Shown: positions 1-9,533 of the stretch, piece after piece
How the letters are laid out: every line of letters starts with the position of its first letter
How positions within the stretch are numbered: position 1 is the stretch's first letter
NCBI GenBank assembly: GCA_023954375.1
Contig: JAMLIC010000033.1
Coordinates: 1 to 64,000 of the forward strand
Source of the DNA: Planctomycetota bacterium
Lineage (GTDB): Bacteria > Planctomycetota > J058
Length of the DNA stretch: 64,000 bases
Direction: 5' to 3'
Made by a program: the position numbers and the translations under genes
Notes under the pieces: model-generated
Database searches by the model: none
The model's input: the letters and a program-made list of their open reading frames with translations, nothing else
Told to the model about the DNA's origin: nothing

Positions 1-282
1 GGCAGCGGGAGGAAGAGTTCTCGAGCTCTCTGCATCCGGCTTGCATCTCGGCACGGGCGGCGAGTTGCAGGCTCCTTCGGGGACGTGGAGACGGGGCGCG
101 GGTATCACCCTCCGAGGGGCGCCGAGGCGCCACCGGTCGACGCTCCGCCGCCAGGTGATCCGGCACCGCTCGGACCTGCGCGGGGGAGCGTCGCGCGCGT
201 CGGCCGCGGTCCCGGGTCTCCCGCCTGCTCGCGGTCGCCGCCGGTGTCTCTCCGCCTCCGCCCCCCTCCCGGAGGAACCGCC
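1..282. other. Intergenic region upstream of small secreted peptide gene
   Basis: I see no convincing gene here; the short open frames in it lack a ribosome binding site and read as arginine/proline-rich shadow protein. The last part holds the ribosome binding site GGAGG at about 271-275 for the gene starting at 283. TTGCAT and TTGCAG hexamers occur near 40-75 and could belong to a promoter, but no clear -10 partner is visible. Confidence 0.4.
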
Positions 283-525
283 ATGAACGCTCGCAAGCTG
301 CTCGCCCGCTCCGTCCTCACCGGCGCCTGCGCGCTCGGGGCCGCCGCCGCCCTCTCGGCCCGGACCGCGGCGGAGGCGCCGCCGCTCGCCCCGCAGGAGG
401 GGACCCCCGAGGCGTCGCCGGCCGCCGGGGCGCTCGAGGCCGAGGACGAGGCGCTCCTCGCGCCGCAGGTCGGCAACACGAAGACCGCCTGCTACGCGCG
501 CGAGGACGCCGAGGCGAGCGAGTGA
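283..525 (+). CDS. Small secreted peptide, possible substrate of adjacent di-iron protein
   Basis: This encodes an 80-residue protein that I do not recognise. Residues 1-30 look like a Sec signal peptide: basic start MNARKLLARS, an Ala/Leu-rich core, then an Ala-rich cleavage region. The mature part is acidic and Ala/Pro-rich and contains a single cysteine in a short tail (QVGNTKTACYARED). The ATG at 283 has a good GGAGG eight bases upstream, which is why I chose it. The stop codon overlaps the GTG of the ferritin-like gene (GTGA), so the two are probably translated together. It could be a ribosomally made precursor peptide or simply a small periplasmic protein; neither is shown. Confidence 0.6.
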   Translation: MNARKLLARSVLTGACALGAAAALSARTAAEAPPLAPQEGTPEASPAAGALEAEDEALLAPQVGNTKTACYAREDAEASE

Positions 526-1367
526 GCGCGCGGCCGTTCGAGCTCGAGTGGCTGGGAGGTCCGGCGGAGCGGCTCTTCCGCCGGCGCCGCCCGGCCGACG
601 ACCTGCCGTGGGAGGCGCTCGACCCACGCGAGTTCCCCCCGGCCCTCGTGGGCCGCGCGCGGCGCGCCTGGACCGAGGGCGCCTGGAGCGAATACTGCAG
701 CGCGGCCGCCTTCGCGGACCTGCAGAAGGCCCTGCTCGAGGCCGGCGCACCCGTGGACCTGATCGGCGCGGCGGGCGAGTTCGTGGCCGACGAGATGCAC
801 CACGTCGAGCTGAACGCGCGGGTGGTCATGGCGCTGGGCGGCGCGCCGCCGGTGCGCGTGGACCTCGAGGCCATGGTCCCCCGCCCCGACCCCGCGCTCA
901 CCCCGCTGCAGCGGGCCAGCCAGGCCGTGGTGCGCACCTGCTGCGTGGGCGAGGCCCTCAGCGTGCCGCTGCTCGGCGGCACCCGCGCCGCGGCCGACCA
1001 CCCCCTCGTCGGCGCCGTGCTGGAGCGCATCGCGCACGACGAGGGGCCGCACGCGGCGCTCGGCTGGTGGTACCTGGACTGGGCGCAGGAGCGCCTGGAC
1101 GCGGCCGAGCGCGCGCGCCTGGGGCGCGTCGCGCTCGACGCCCTGCGCGTCCAGGCGGCCGGCTGGGCCCGGGTGGGCGCGCCGGCGCGCGGCGACGTCA
1201 CGCCCGAGGGGTGGCGCGTGGCCGACGTCAACGCGCTCGGCTGGTTGGAGGCGGGCGACTACATGCGGGTCGCCCGCCGCGCCGTGCGCGAGCGCGTGGT
1301 CGCGCCCCTGGCGCGCCTGGGGATCGACTTGCCGGCGGACGAGGTCGAGCGCCTGCTGGCGGCCTGA
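522..1367 (+). CDS. Ferritin-like di-iron protein
   Basis: A 281-residue helical protein with the full ligand pattern of a ferritin-like di-iron site: Glu57, Glu91-x-x-His94 (EMHH), Glu144 and Glu174-x-x-His177 (EGPH), spaced as in a four-helix bundle. Families with this pattern include ferritins, rubrerythrins and di-iron oxygenases; at this length and with no rubredoxin domain, an oxidase or oxygenase is more likely than an iron store, but that is inference. The GTG start overlaps the stop of the preceding secreted peptide gene by four bases, suggesting a functional pair. I see no signal peptide, so it should be cytoplasmic, although its partner looks exported. Confidence 0.7.
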   Translation: MSARPFELEWLGGPAERLFRRRRPADDLPWEALDPREFPPALVGRARRAWTEGAWSEYCSAAAFADLQKALLEAGAPVDLIGAAGEFVADEMHHVELNARVVMALGGAPPVRVDLEAMVPRPDPALTPLQRASQAVVRTCCVGEALSVPLLGGTRAAADHPLVGAVLERIAHDEGPHAALGWWYLDWAQERLDAAERARLGRVALDALRVQAAGWARVGAPARGDVTPEGWRVADVNALGWLEAGDYMRVARRAVRERVVAPLARLGIDLPADEVERLLAA

Positions 1368-1465
1368 GCAGGAGCCTCGCGAGCGCGCAGCGCGACCACG
1401 GCCGTGCGTCCCGCCTGGCCGCCCTCGACGGCTCACCGGGATCGCTCCGACGCAGGCCCATGCGC

Positions 1466-1471
1466 TACGCT
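1466..1471 (+). promoter_or_regulatory. -10 box TACGCT, leaderless start
   Basis: TACGCT ends eight bases before the GTG at 1480, so transcription should begin at or next to the start codon. It is one of several such boxes in the window; no clear -35 element is seen. Confidence 0.5.
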
Positions 1472-1479
1472 CTCCGGGC

Positions 1480-4400
1480 GTGGACGTGCCGGGCTACGAG
1501 GTCGAGCGGCCGCTGGCCAGCGGCGGCGCCGGGCGCGTGGTGGTCGCGCGGCGCGTAGCGACGGGCGAGCGCGTCGCGCTCAAGCTCGTCGCGGCCCAGG
1601 CGCCGGGCCAGCCCGACCGCTTCGCCCGCGAGGTCGAGGCCCTGCGCGCGCTCGATCACCCCGGACTGGCGCGCCTGGTCGACGCCGGCGAGGCGCCCGA
1701 CGGGCGGCGCTTCGTGGCCCTGACCCTCGTCGAGGGCATGCCGCTGTCGGAGCTCCTGGCGCTCGGCGTGCTCGGGCCGGCGGCGCTGGGGACCCTCCTG
1801 GCGCAGGTGGCGCGCGCGCTGGCCGCGGCCCACGCGGCGGGCGTCGTCCACCGTGACGTCAAGCCGGCGAACGTCGTCGTCGACGGCCGCCTCGCGCCCG
1901 TGCTCGTCGACTTCGGCCTGGCCCGCCTCGACGACGCCGGCGCGCTGACCCGGAGCGGCGTGGCCTGGGCACGCCGGAGTACATGGCGCCCGAGGTGCTC
2001 GAGCGCGGCGCGGCCGCCGCCGGCCCCGCGTGCGACGTGTGGGCGCTGGGCGTCGTCCTGCACGAGGGGCTCGCCGGCCGCCACCCGTTCGCGACCGGCG
2101 ACCTGGCGACCACCGTCGAGCAGGTCCTCGCCGCGACGACGCCGTCGCCGCTGCCGGACGGCGCGCCGCCGCACCTCGCTCAGGCCTGCCGCGCCGCCCT
2201 GGCCCGCGACCCGGCGCGGCGGCCGACGGCCGCCGACCTGGCGTGCCTCCTCGACCCCGAGGCCGCCGCGGCCCTCACCACCGCCGTGCTCGCCCCGGCG
2301 CCGGCCGCACCCGCCGAGGCGCCTGCCCGCGTCGCCCGGCGGCGCGCGAGCACGCCCTCGAGCATCGGCCCCTACGCGCTCGTGCGCCCCCTCGGCGGCG
2401 GCGGGCAGGGGAGCGTGTTCGTCGGCCGCCACGAGGCGACCGGCGCCGAGCACGCGCTCAAGCTCGTGACGCTCTCGACGCAGGAGGCGGCGGCCCGCCT
2501 CGAGCGCGAGGCGCGGGCGGTCGCGCGCCTGCCGGCGCACCCCGGCATCGCCGCCGTGCACCACCTGGGCGCGCTCCCCGACGGCCGGCCGTTCTACGCC
2601 ATGGACCTCGTCGAGGGGCCGACGCTCGAGGCGCGCCTCGAGGCCGGGCCGCTGGCCCCCGACGAGGTGGCGCGCCTGGGGGCGGCGCTCGCCCGGGCGC
2701 TCGCGCACGTCCACGCGTACGGCGTCGTGCACCGCGACGTCAAGCCGAGCAACGTCGTCCTGCGCGGCGGCCGCGACCCCGTCCTCGTCGACTTCGGCCT
2801 GGCCCTCGACACGGTCGAGGACCGGCTGACGGGGTCCGGCGTGGTCCTGGGCACGCCGTTCTACATGGCGCCGGAGCAGGTGCGCGCGGGCGCCGCGCCC
2901 ACGGCGGCCACCGACGTGTTCGCCCTCGGCCTCGTCCTCCACGAGGCGCTGGCGGGGGAGCACCCGTTCGGCGAGGCGAAGGACGTCGTGACCCTCCTGG
3001 CGGCGATCGTCCGGCGCGCCCCCCCGCCGCTCCCGGACGCGCCGCCGGCCCTCGCCGACGCCCTGCGTGGAGCGCTGGCGAAGGACCCGGCCGACCGTCC
3101 CACGGCCGCGGCGCTGGCCGCCCTCCTCGAGGGCGAGCGGCCGGCCCGACGTCGTCGGTGGCCAGCGGCGCTCGCCGCGGCGGCGCTCCTCGTCGTGGCC
3201 ACGGGCGCGGCGGCGGGGCTGCGCGCCAGCCCGCCGGCCCGCGCGCATGGGCCGGCCTCGACCGCCGCCGCCCTGGCGGCGGACGCCAGGCGCGCCGCGC
3301 GCGCAGGCGGCGCGCGCGGCGCGGCTGGCCTCGCGGCCGACCTCGAGGGCGGCGGCCGACCGGCGCGGCGCGGCGCGACCTGGCCGGCCTGCTGCGCCGA
3401 CTGTCCGGCCGGCGAGGCGCTCGCCGCGGCGGCGGCCGCCCTGGACGACGCCCTCGCGCGGTCCGCGCGCCGGCGGCGCCAGCCTCGGCGCCTCCGACGC
3501 CGAGGTGGTCGCGGCGCGCGCGGCGCTGGACGGGGCGACCCGGCGCGCGCGCTGGCGCTGCTCGAGGGTCGGCGACGCCGACGCGCTGGCGGCGCGCGCG
3601 CGCGACGCGCTGGCGACGCGCGCGGCCGACGCGCTCGCGGGCGACCTCTCGACCCGACCCGCCGCGAGGCGACGACGGCGCGGCTGGCCGCCGACGCCGG
3701 GCCGCGCGGCGCCGCGGCGCTCGCCCGCGTCCTCCTCGCCGCGCCCGACCCGGCCGCGCAGGCCGCGGGGCTCGAGGCCCTGGCCGAGGCGCTCGGCCCG
3801 TCCGCCGTGCCGCCGGCCGCCGCCGCGCCGCTCCTCGCGTACGGCCAGGCCCGCTACGCCGCGGGCGACCTCGACGCCGCCGCGCGCGCGCTCTCGCTCG
3901 CCCGGGCGCTCGACCCGACCGCGCCGCTCCCGGACGACGCCCGGGTCATGCTGCTGCGCCGCGCGCGCGAGCACCTCGGCCAGGACGACCTCGCCGCGGC
4001 CGCGCGCCTCGCGCTCGCGATCGTCCGCGCCGGGCTCCGCCTCGAGCTCCACGACCGCGAGCTGGCCCGGCTCGAGGGCGCGCTCGCCGCGCTGGCGAGA
4101 CGTCGCGCGACCACGCCGGACCTCGAGCTCCTGCGGGCGGCCGCCCGCCTGGGCGCCCGCGTCGCCGGCGAGGCGGACGACGAGGCCGCCCGCCCGGCGG
4201 TCGCGCGCCTGGAGGCCCTCGCCGCCGACGGCGCGCTCCCCGCCGCGGCCCGGGCCGAGGCGGCGACGCGGGCCGCCCTCGGCGCCGTGCTCCTCGACCC
4301 GCGCGCCGGCCAGGCCCGCGCCGAGACGCTGCTCGCCGGCCTGACGCCGGAGCAGGAGCCGTGGTCGCTCTCGCGCGACGTCGGGCTGTTCCTGCTCCAG

Positions 4401-4742
4401 GCGGGCGAGGCGCGGGACGGCCTGCGCTGGGCGCGGCGCGCCTGGGCGGCCGCGCCGGACAGGCTCTTCCTTCGCGAGCGGCAGCGGCTCGCGCACCTCC
4501 TGGCCTCGGCGCTCGTGCACGCGGGCGAGCTCGCCGAGGCGCGGACGCTGCTCGAGCGGCCCGACGTCGGCGCGCAGCTCGGGCCGGCGGCGCACCTCCT
4601 GCGCGCCGAGCTGGCCCTGCGCGAGGGCGACCTCGCCCGGGCGCGCGCGGCGGCCGACGCCTTCCTGCACCTGCGCCCGCACGACCCGGCCGGCCTGCGG
4701 CTGCGCGCGCGGCTCGACGCGGCCGCCAGCGAGGGCGAGTAG
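1480..4742 (+). CDS. Tandem Ser/Thr protein kinase with TPR-like C-terminus (frame broken)
   Basis: This gene encodes two complete Hanks-type kinase domains in a row. The first (about 1480-2270) has VALKLV, HRDVKPANV and DFG; the second (about 2365-3150) has HALKLV, HRDVKPSNV, DFG and GTPFYMAPEQ, so both look active. A membrane segment of small hydrophobic residues lies at about 3155-3230, followed by an Ala-rich helical region resembling TPR repeats to the stop, giving a membrane-anchored receptor-type kinase. The frame is broken: near 1963-1968 one base is missing compared with the equivalent site at about 2841 (SGV-LGTP), so the first domain runs out of frame and the rest reads from 1983. 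Between 3340 and 3670 the coherent protein hops between all three frames, suggesting several more indels. The stop TAG is part of the -10 box of the next gene, a sigma-54 activator. Confidence 0.75.
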
Positions 4743-4745
4743 ACT
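4740..4745 (+). promoter_or_regulatory. -10 box TAGACT overlapping upstream stop codon
   Basis: TAGACT ends seven bases before the GTG at 4753, predicting a leaderless message. Its first three bases are the stop codon of the tandem kinase gene. The same TAGACT-N7-GTG arrangement recurs at 46312. Confidence 0.5.
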
Positions 4746-4752
4746 CGGCGCC

Positions 4753-6552
<1,800 letters not shown>

Positions 6553-7797
6553 TCACGGCACGGACGGCCTCGTGAGCGCCCCGACCAGCCCCGGCGCCGG
6601 CAGCGGGCGGAAGTGCAGGGTGGCGAAGTCGAGCGTGTAGACGCGCGGCTCGCCCAGCCCGTAGGGCGCGGCGCCGGCCAGCGCCAGGTGCCGCGGGTCG
6701 CCCCACAGGGCGTGGGCCACCTCGAAGCACCAGCCCCAGTCGGTCAGGCGCGCCGGCCCGTTGACCTGCTTGCCGCGCAGGACGAGGCGGTGGGCGCGGC
6801 GCCAGGCGGCGGGGTCGTGCACGAACCACGCCAGGTGGTCGACGACCTCGAACAGCCGCGGCCGCGCGCGGTTGGGCAGGCGCAGCGGCGTCCGCGTCGC
6901 CCGCAGGTCGCGCAGGTTCGCGTGGCCGTGCCGCTCGGCGATCACCACGACCTGGAGCATGGCCTCGGTCGCCATGAGGCTGTAGGTCGCCGCCCGCTCG
7001 CCCCTCAGGAGCTCGCGCCCGAGCGACCCGTCGGGGCAGACCTGGGCGTCGAACGCCCGCCGGTAGCGGGCCACCGCCTCGGCGAACAGCGCCCGGTCCT
7101 CCGTGACGTGGGCGGCGGTGGCCAGGAACAGGCACTGCCAGGCGTGGTGGTTGTCCTTGTAGCGCTCCTCGCGCCGGTGGTAGTCGACGAACGGCCGCAG
7201 CCAGGCGACGAAGCGGGCCTGCGCGGCGGCGTCGACCCGGCCCAGCCCGCGCAGGAGGTCGTGGGCGTAGAAGAAGGCCGGGAAGCTGTAGGACATGACG
7301 ATCGGCGTGTCGCCGCGGCGCTGCAGGACGAAGGCGTGGTACCACTCGCCCCCGTCGACCGGCCGCGTGAGGCTGGACATCCACGCGTCGAGGTAGCGCT
7401 GGGCCTGGTCGGCGAAGCGCGCGTCGCCGGTGAGCGCGAAGGCCAGCGCGAGCGTGTGCGCCCCCCGGGCGTCGCCGCGCAGCCGGCGCGTGATCGCCTG
7501 CTGCTGGGCGCGCTTCTTCGTGTAGTAGCCCGGGACCTTCAGCACGCCCCGGATCGGGTCCGGCGCCCGGGCGAGGAGCGGCGTGGCCTCGGCCACGACC
7601 TGGTCGCGCATGGCCACGACCAGCGGGTCGCCGCGCGACAGCGCCCCCTGCAGCTCGCGCAGCCGGCGCTCGGTCATGAGCAGGTTGAGCGGCGCGAACG
7701 GGTCCTGCGCGGCGGCGGGCGTGCTCCCGGCGGCGACCAGCAGCAGGGCGACCAGCAGCGGGGCGGTCGGGGCCAGGGCACGGCGGACGGGGGTCAT
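6553..7797 (-). CDS. Secreted alginate-lyase-family polysaccharide lyase
   Basis: A 414-residue protein with a clear signal peptide (about 1-30, ending AAAQ) and an alpha/alpha-barrel sequence typical of the alginate lyase family (Pfam Alginate_lyase). The motif DNHHAWQ at about residue 221 corresponds to the family's Asn-His catalytic segment, and the preceding WYHAF and YSFPAF blocks also fit. It should cleave a uronic-acid polysaccharide in the periplasm or outside the cell; the exact substrate cannot be told. The start ATG has a strong GGAGGAGG ribosome site. The gene stands alone and converges on the sigma-54 activator gene with no bases between the stops. Confidence 0.8.
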   Translation of the reverse strand: MTPVRRALAPTAPLLVALLLVAAGSTPAAAQDPFAPLNLLMTERRLRELQGALSRGDPLVVAMRDQVVAEATPLLARAPDPIRGVLKVPGYYTKKRAQQQAITRRLRGDARGAHTLALAFALTGDARFADQAQRYLDAWMSSLTRPVDGGEWYHAFVLQRRGDTPIVMSYSFPAFFYAHDLLRGLGRVDAAAQARFVAWLRPFVDYHRREERYKDNHHAWQCLFLATAAHVTEDRALFAEAVARYRRAFDAQVCPDGSLGRELLRGERAATYSLMATEAMLQVVVIAERHGHANLRDLRATRTPLRLPNRARPRLFEVVDHLAWFVHDPAAWRRAHRLVLRGKQVNGPARLTDWGWCFEVAHALWGDPRHLALAGAAPYGLGEPRVYTLDFATLHFRPLPAPGLVGALTRPSVP

Positions 7798-7910
7798 CGC
7801 TCCTCCTCCGCGCGCCTCGACGCACGGAGGAGACCGGGCACAAGTCGTTACTTCACAGGACGCCGGCGCGGAGGGTGTTGGACGGCGCCAACGCCCTCCG
7901 TCTCACCGCG

Positions 7911-8243
7911 TCAGCGCGGCCCGCGGCCGGGACGGCCCGGGCGGCGCTCGCCGTCCGGCCGGCGCTGGCCCTCCCCGCGCTTGCGGAGGCCCTCGCGCTC
8001 GCCGCGGCGCTCGCGCATCTGCTCGCGCAGGCGCTGCATCTTCTGGCGCAGTCCCTTCGCCTTCTCGCACGGACGCGCCCGGTCGCCGCCACGGCGGGCG
8101 CGCTCCCCGCCGCGACGTCCGTCGTCGCGGCGCTCGCGCGCCCTCTCGCGCGTGCCGTCGCCGACGGGGACGGTGGCCTCCTGGGCCAGGGCCAGCGGGG
8201 CGGACAGGACGAGGAACAGGAAGGGGACGAGCAGACGGCGCAT
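7911..8243 (-). CDS. Small secreted Arg/Glu-rich protein
   Basis: A 110-residue protein of unknown function. Residues 1-20 (MRRLLVPFLFLVLSAPLALA) form a signal peptide with cleavage after ALA. The rest is almost entirely charged (Arg, Glu, Gly, Lys) with one cysteine and is probably helical in the middle (KAKGLRQKMQRLREQMRERR) and disordered at the end. The ATG at 8243 was chosen because it begins the signal peptide and has GAGGAG upstream; longer in-frame starts add non-signal sequence. It lies downstream of the metacaspase-pseudokinase pair, separated by a hairpin, so it is probably its own unit. Confidence 0.6.
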   Translation of the reverse strand: MRRLLVPFLFLVLSAPLALAQEATVPVGDGTRERARERRDDGRRGGERARRGGDRARPCEKAKGLRQKMQRLREQMRERRGEREGLRKRGEGQRRPDGERRPGRPGRGPR

Positions 8244-8324
8244 GTCGACACTCCTCTCGCGGACCCAGCGCGGACCGCCGAAGCGAGCAGGACCGAACCA
8301 CGAGAGGAAACGCGGCGCCGCCGG

Positions 8325-8350
8325 GCGGGTTTCGGCGCGCCGTAACCCGC
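8325..8350 (-). terminator. Hairpin downstream of pseudokinase gene
   Basis: GCGGGTT and AACCCGC form a seven-base stem enclosing the palindrome CGGCGCGCCG. It lies 14 bases after the pseudokinase stop and before the small secreted gene. There is no U-tract. Confidence 0.4.
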
Positions 8351-8363
8351 GTCCCAGCATGTA

Positions 8364-9533
8364 TTACCTGACCAGGAGGACGATCAGGGCCGCCGCCAGC
8401 GCGAGCAGCGCCAGCCCGAGCGCCGCGAGGGCGAGCCGCCGCCGGCCGCCCCGGTCGGAGGCGGCTGGCTCGGGCAGGGCCGCGTGCAGCGCCGCCGCGA
8501 CCTCCTGGGCGTCGACGAAGCGCTCGCTCGGGTCGCGGGCCAGGCAGCGCCGGGCGACGGCGGCCAGGAGCGGCGGAACGTCGGGACGACACGACGTGAG
8601 CGGCGGCGGCTCGCCCCGGAGGACCGCCTCCATGACCTCGCGGGCGCTCCCCTGGAACGGCGGGCGCCCGGCGAGCATCTCGTGGAGGACGACCCCGATC
8701 GCCCACACGTCCGACGCTGGCCCTGGCCGACCGTCCTTGAACAGCTCGGGCGCGGCGTAGGTCGCCTCGCCGAGCGCCGGCCCGCCGGCGAACGCGTGGC
8801 GCGTCCCGGTGGGCCCGATCGCCTTGGGGACGCCGAAGCCGGTCAGCTTGACCGCGCGCGCCTCGCCCTCGAGGCGCACGTCGCGCGGGGTGAGGTCGCC
8901 GTGCACGAGGCGGCGGGCGTGCGCGCGCGCCAGGCCGCGCGCCAGGTCGCGCGCGACCCGCGCCGCCTCGACGACCGGCAGCGGCCCCTCCTGGTCGAGC
9001 ACCTGCCGCAGCGTCGGGCCGCGCAGGCGCTCCAGGGCGACCCACGGCCGCGGCGCGTCGCCGACGCCGAGCACGCGCACGAGGCGCGGGTCGTCGAGGG
9101 TCGTCCGGGCCCGCGCGTCGAGGAGGAAGCCGCGCCCGGCCCACGTCACGGCCATGGCCGGCGAGAGCACCAGCACGACGCACTCGCCGTGCTGGGCGTG
9201 CGTGGCGGCGAACAGCTCGCCCGTGGGCCGCTGGGCGAGGCGCTTGCCGAGCGCGTAGCCGCCGACCAGCGCGCCCTCCTCGACCACGGCCGGCGCGGCG
9301 TCGTCGCGGGGCCGGGGCACGGGCAGCACGCCCGGGAACGGCGCGGTGAGCAGCGGCCCCGGGGGCGCCTCGGACGGCCGACGGCCGGGCATCACGGCCG
9401 TCGGCTCGTCGGGCGACGCGACCCGGCCGGGCGGCGGGCCGTCCACCGTCGGGGCGTCCTCGGGCGCCGGGAGCGGCAGCCGGTCCCGGAACGCGCGCGT
9501 CGGGACCTGCTCGGGGTGCGGGGCCTCGGTCAT
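8364..9533 (-). CDS. Membrane-anchored pseudokinase (Hanks-type fold, degenerate)
   Basis: A 389-residue protein with a Pro-rich N-terminus (about 1-95), a kinase-like domain (about 95-350) and one C-terminal membrane helix (LALAALGLALLALAAALIVLLV). The fold is recognisable from APE, SDVWAIGVVLHEMLAGRPPF and the conserved C-lobe arginine region, but catalytic elements are lost: the VAIK lysine position reads CVVLVL, the HRDxxxxN loop reads HGDLTPRDV and DFG reads GFG. It is therefore probably a non-catalytic binding or scaffolding module. Its ATG overlaps the stop of the metacaspase gene (ATGA), so the two are co-translated and likely work together at the membrane. Confidence 0.8.
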   Translation of the reverse strand: MTEAPHPEQVPTRAFRDRLPLPAPEDAPTVDGPPPGRVASPDEPTAVMPGRRPSEAPPGPLLTAPFPGVLPVPRPRDDAAPAVVEEGALVGGYALGKRLAQRPTGELFAATHAQHGECVVLVLSPAMAVTWAGRGFLLDARARTTLDDPRLVRVLGVGDAPRPWVALERLRGPTLRQVLDQEGPLPVVEAARVARDLARGLARAHARRLVHGDLTPRDVRLEGEARAVKLTGFGVPKAIGPTGTRHAFAGGPALGEATYAAPELFKDGRPGPASDVWAIGVVLHEMLAGRPPFQGSAREVMEAVLRGEPPPLTSCRPDVPPLLAAVARRCLARDPSERFVDAQEVAAALHAALPEPAASDRGGRRRLALAALGLALLALAAALIVLLVR

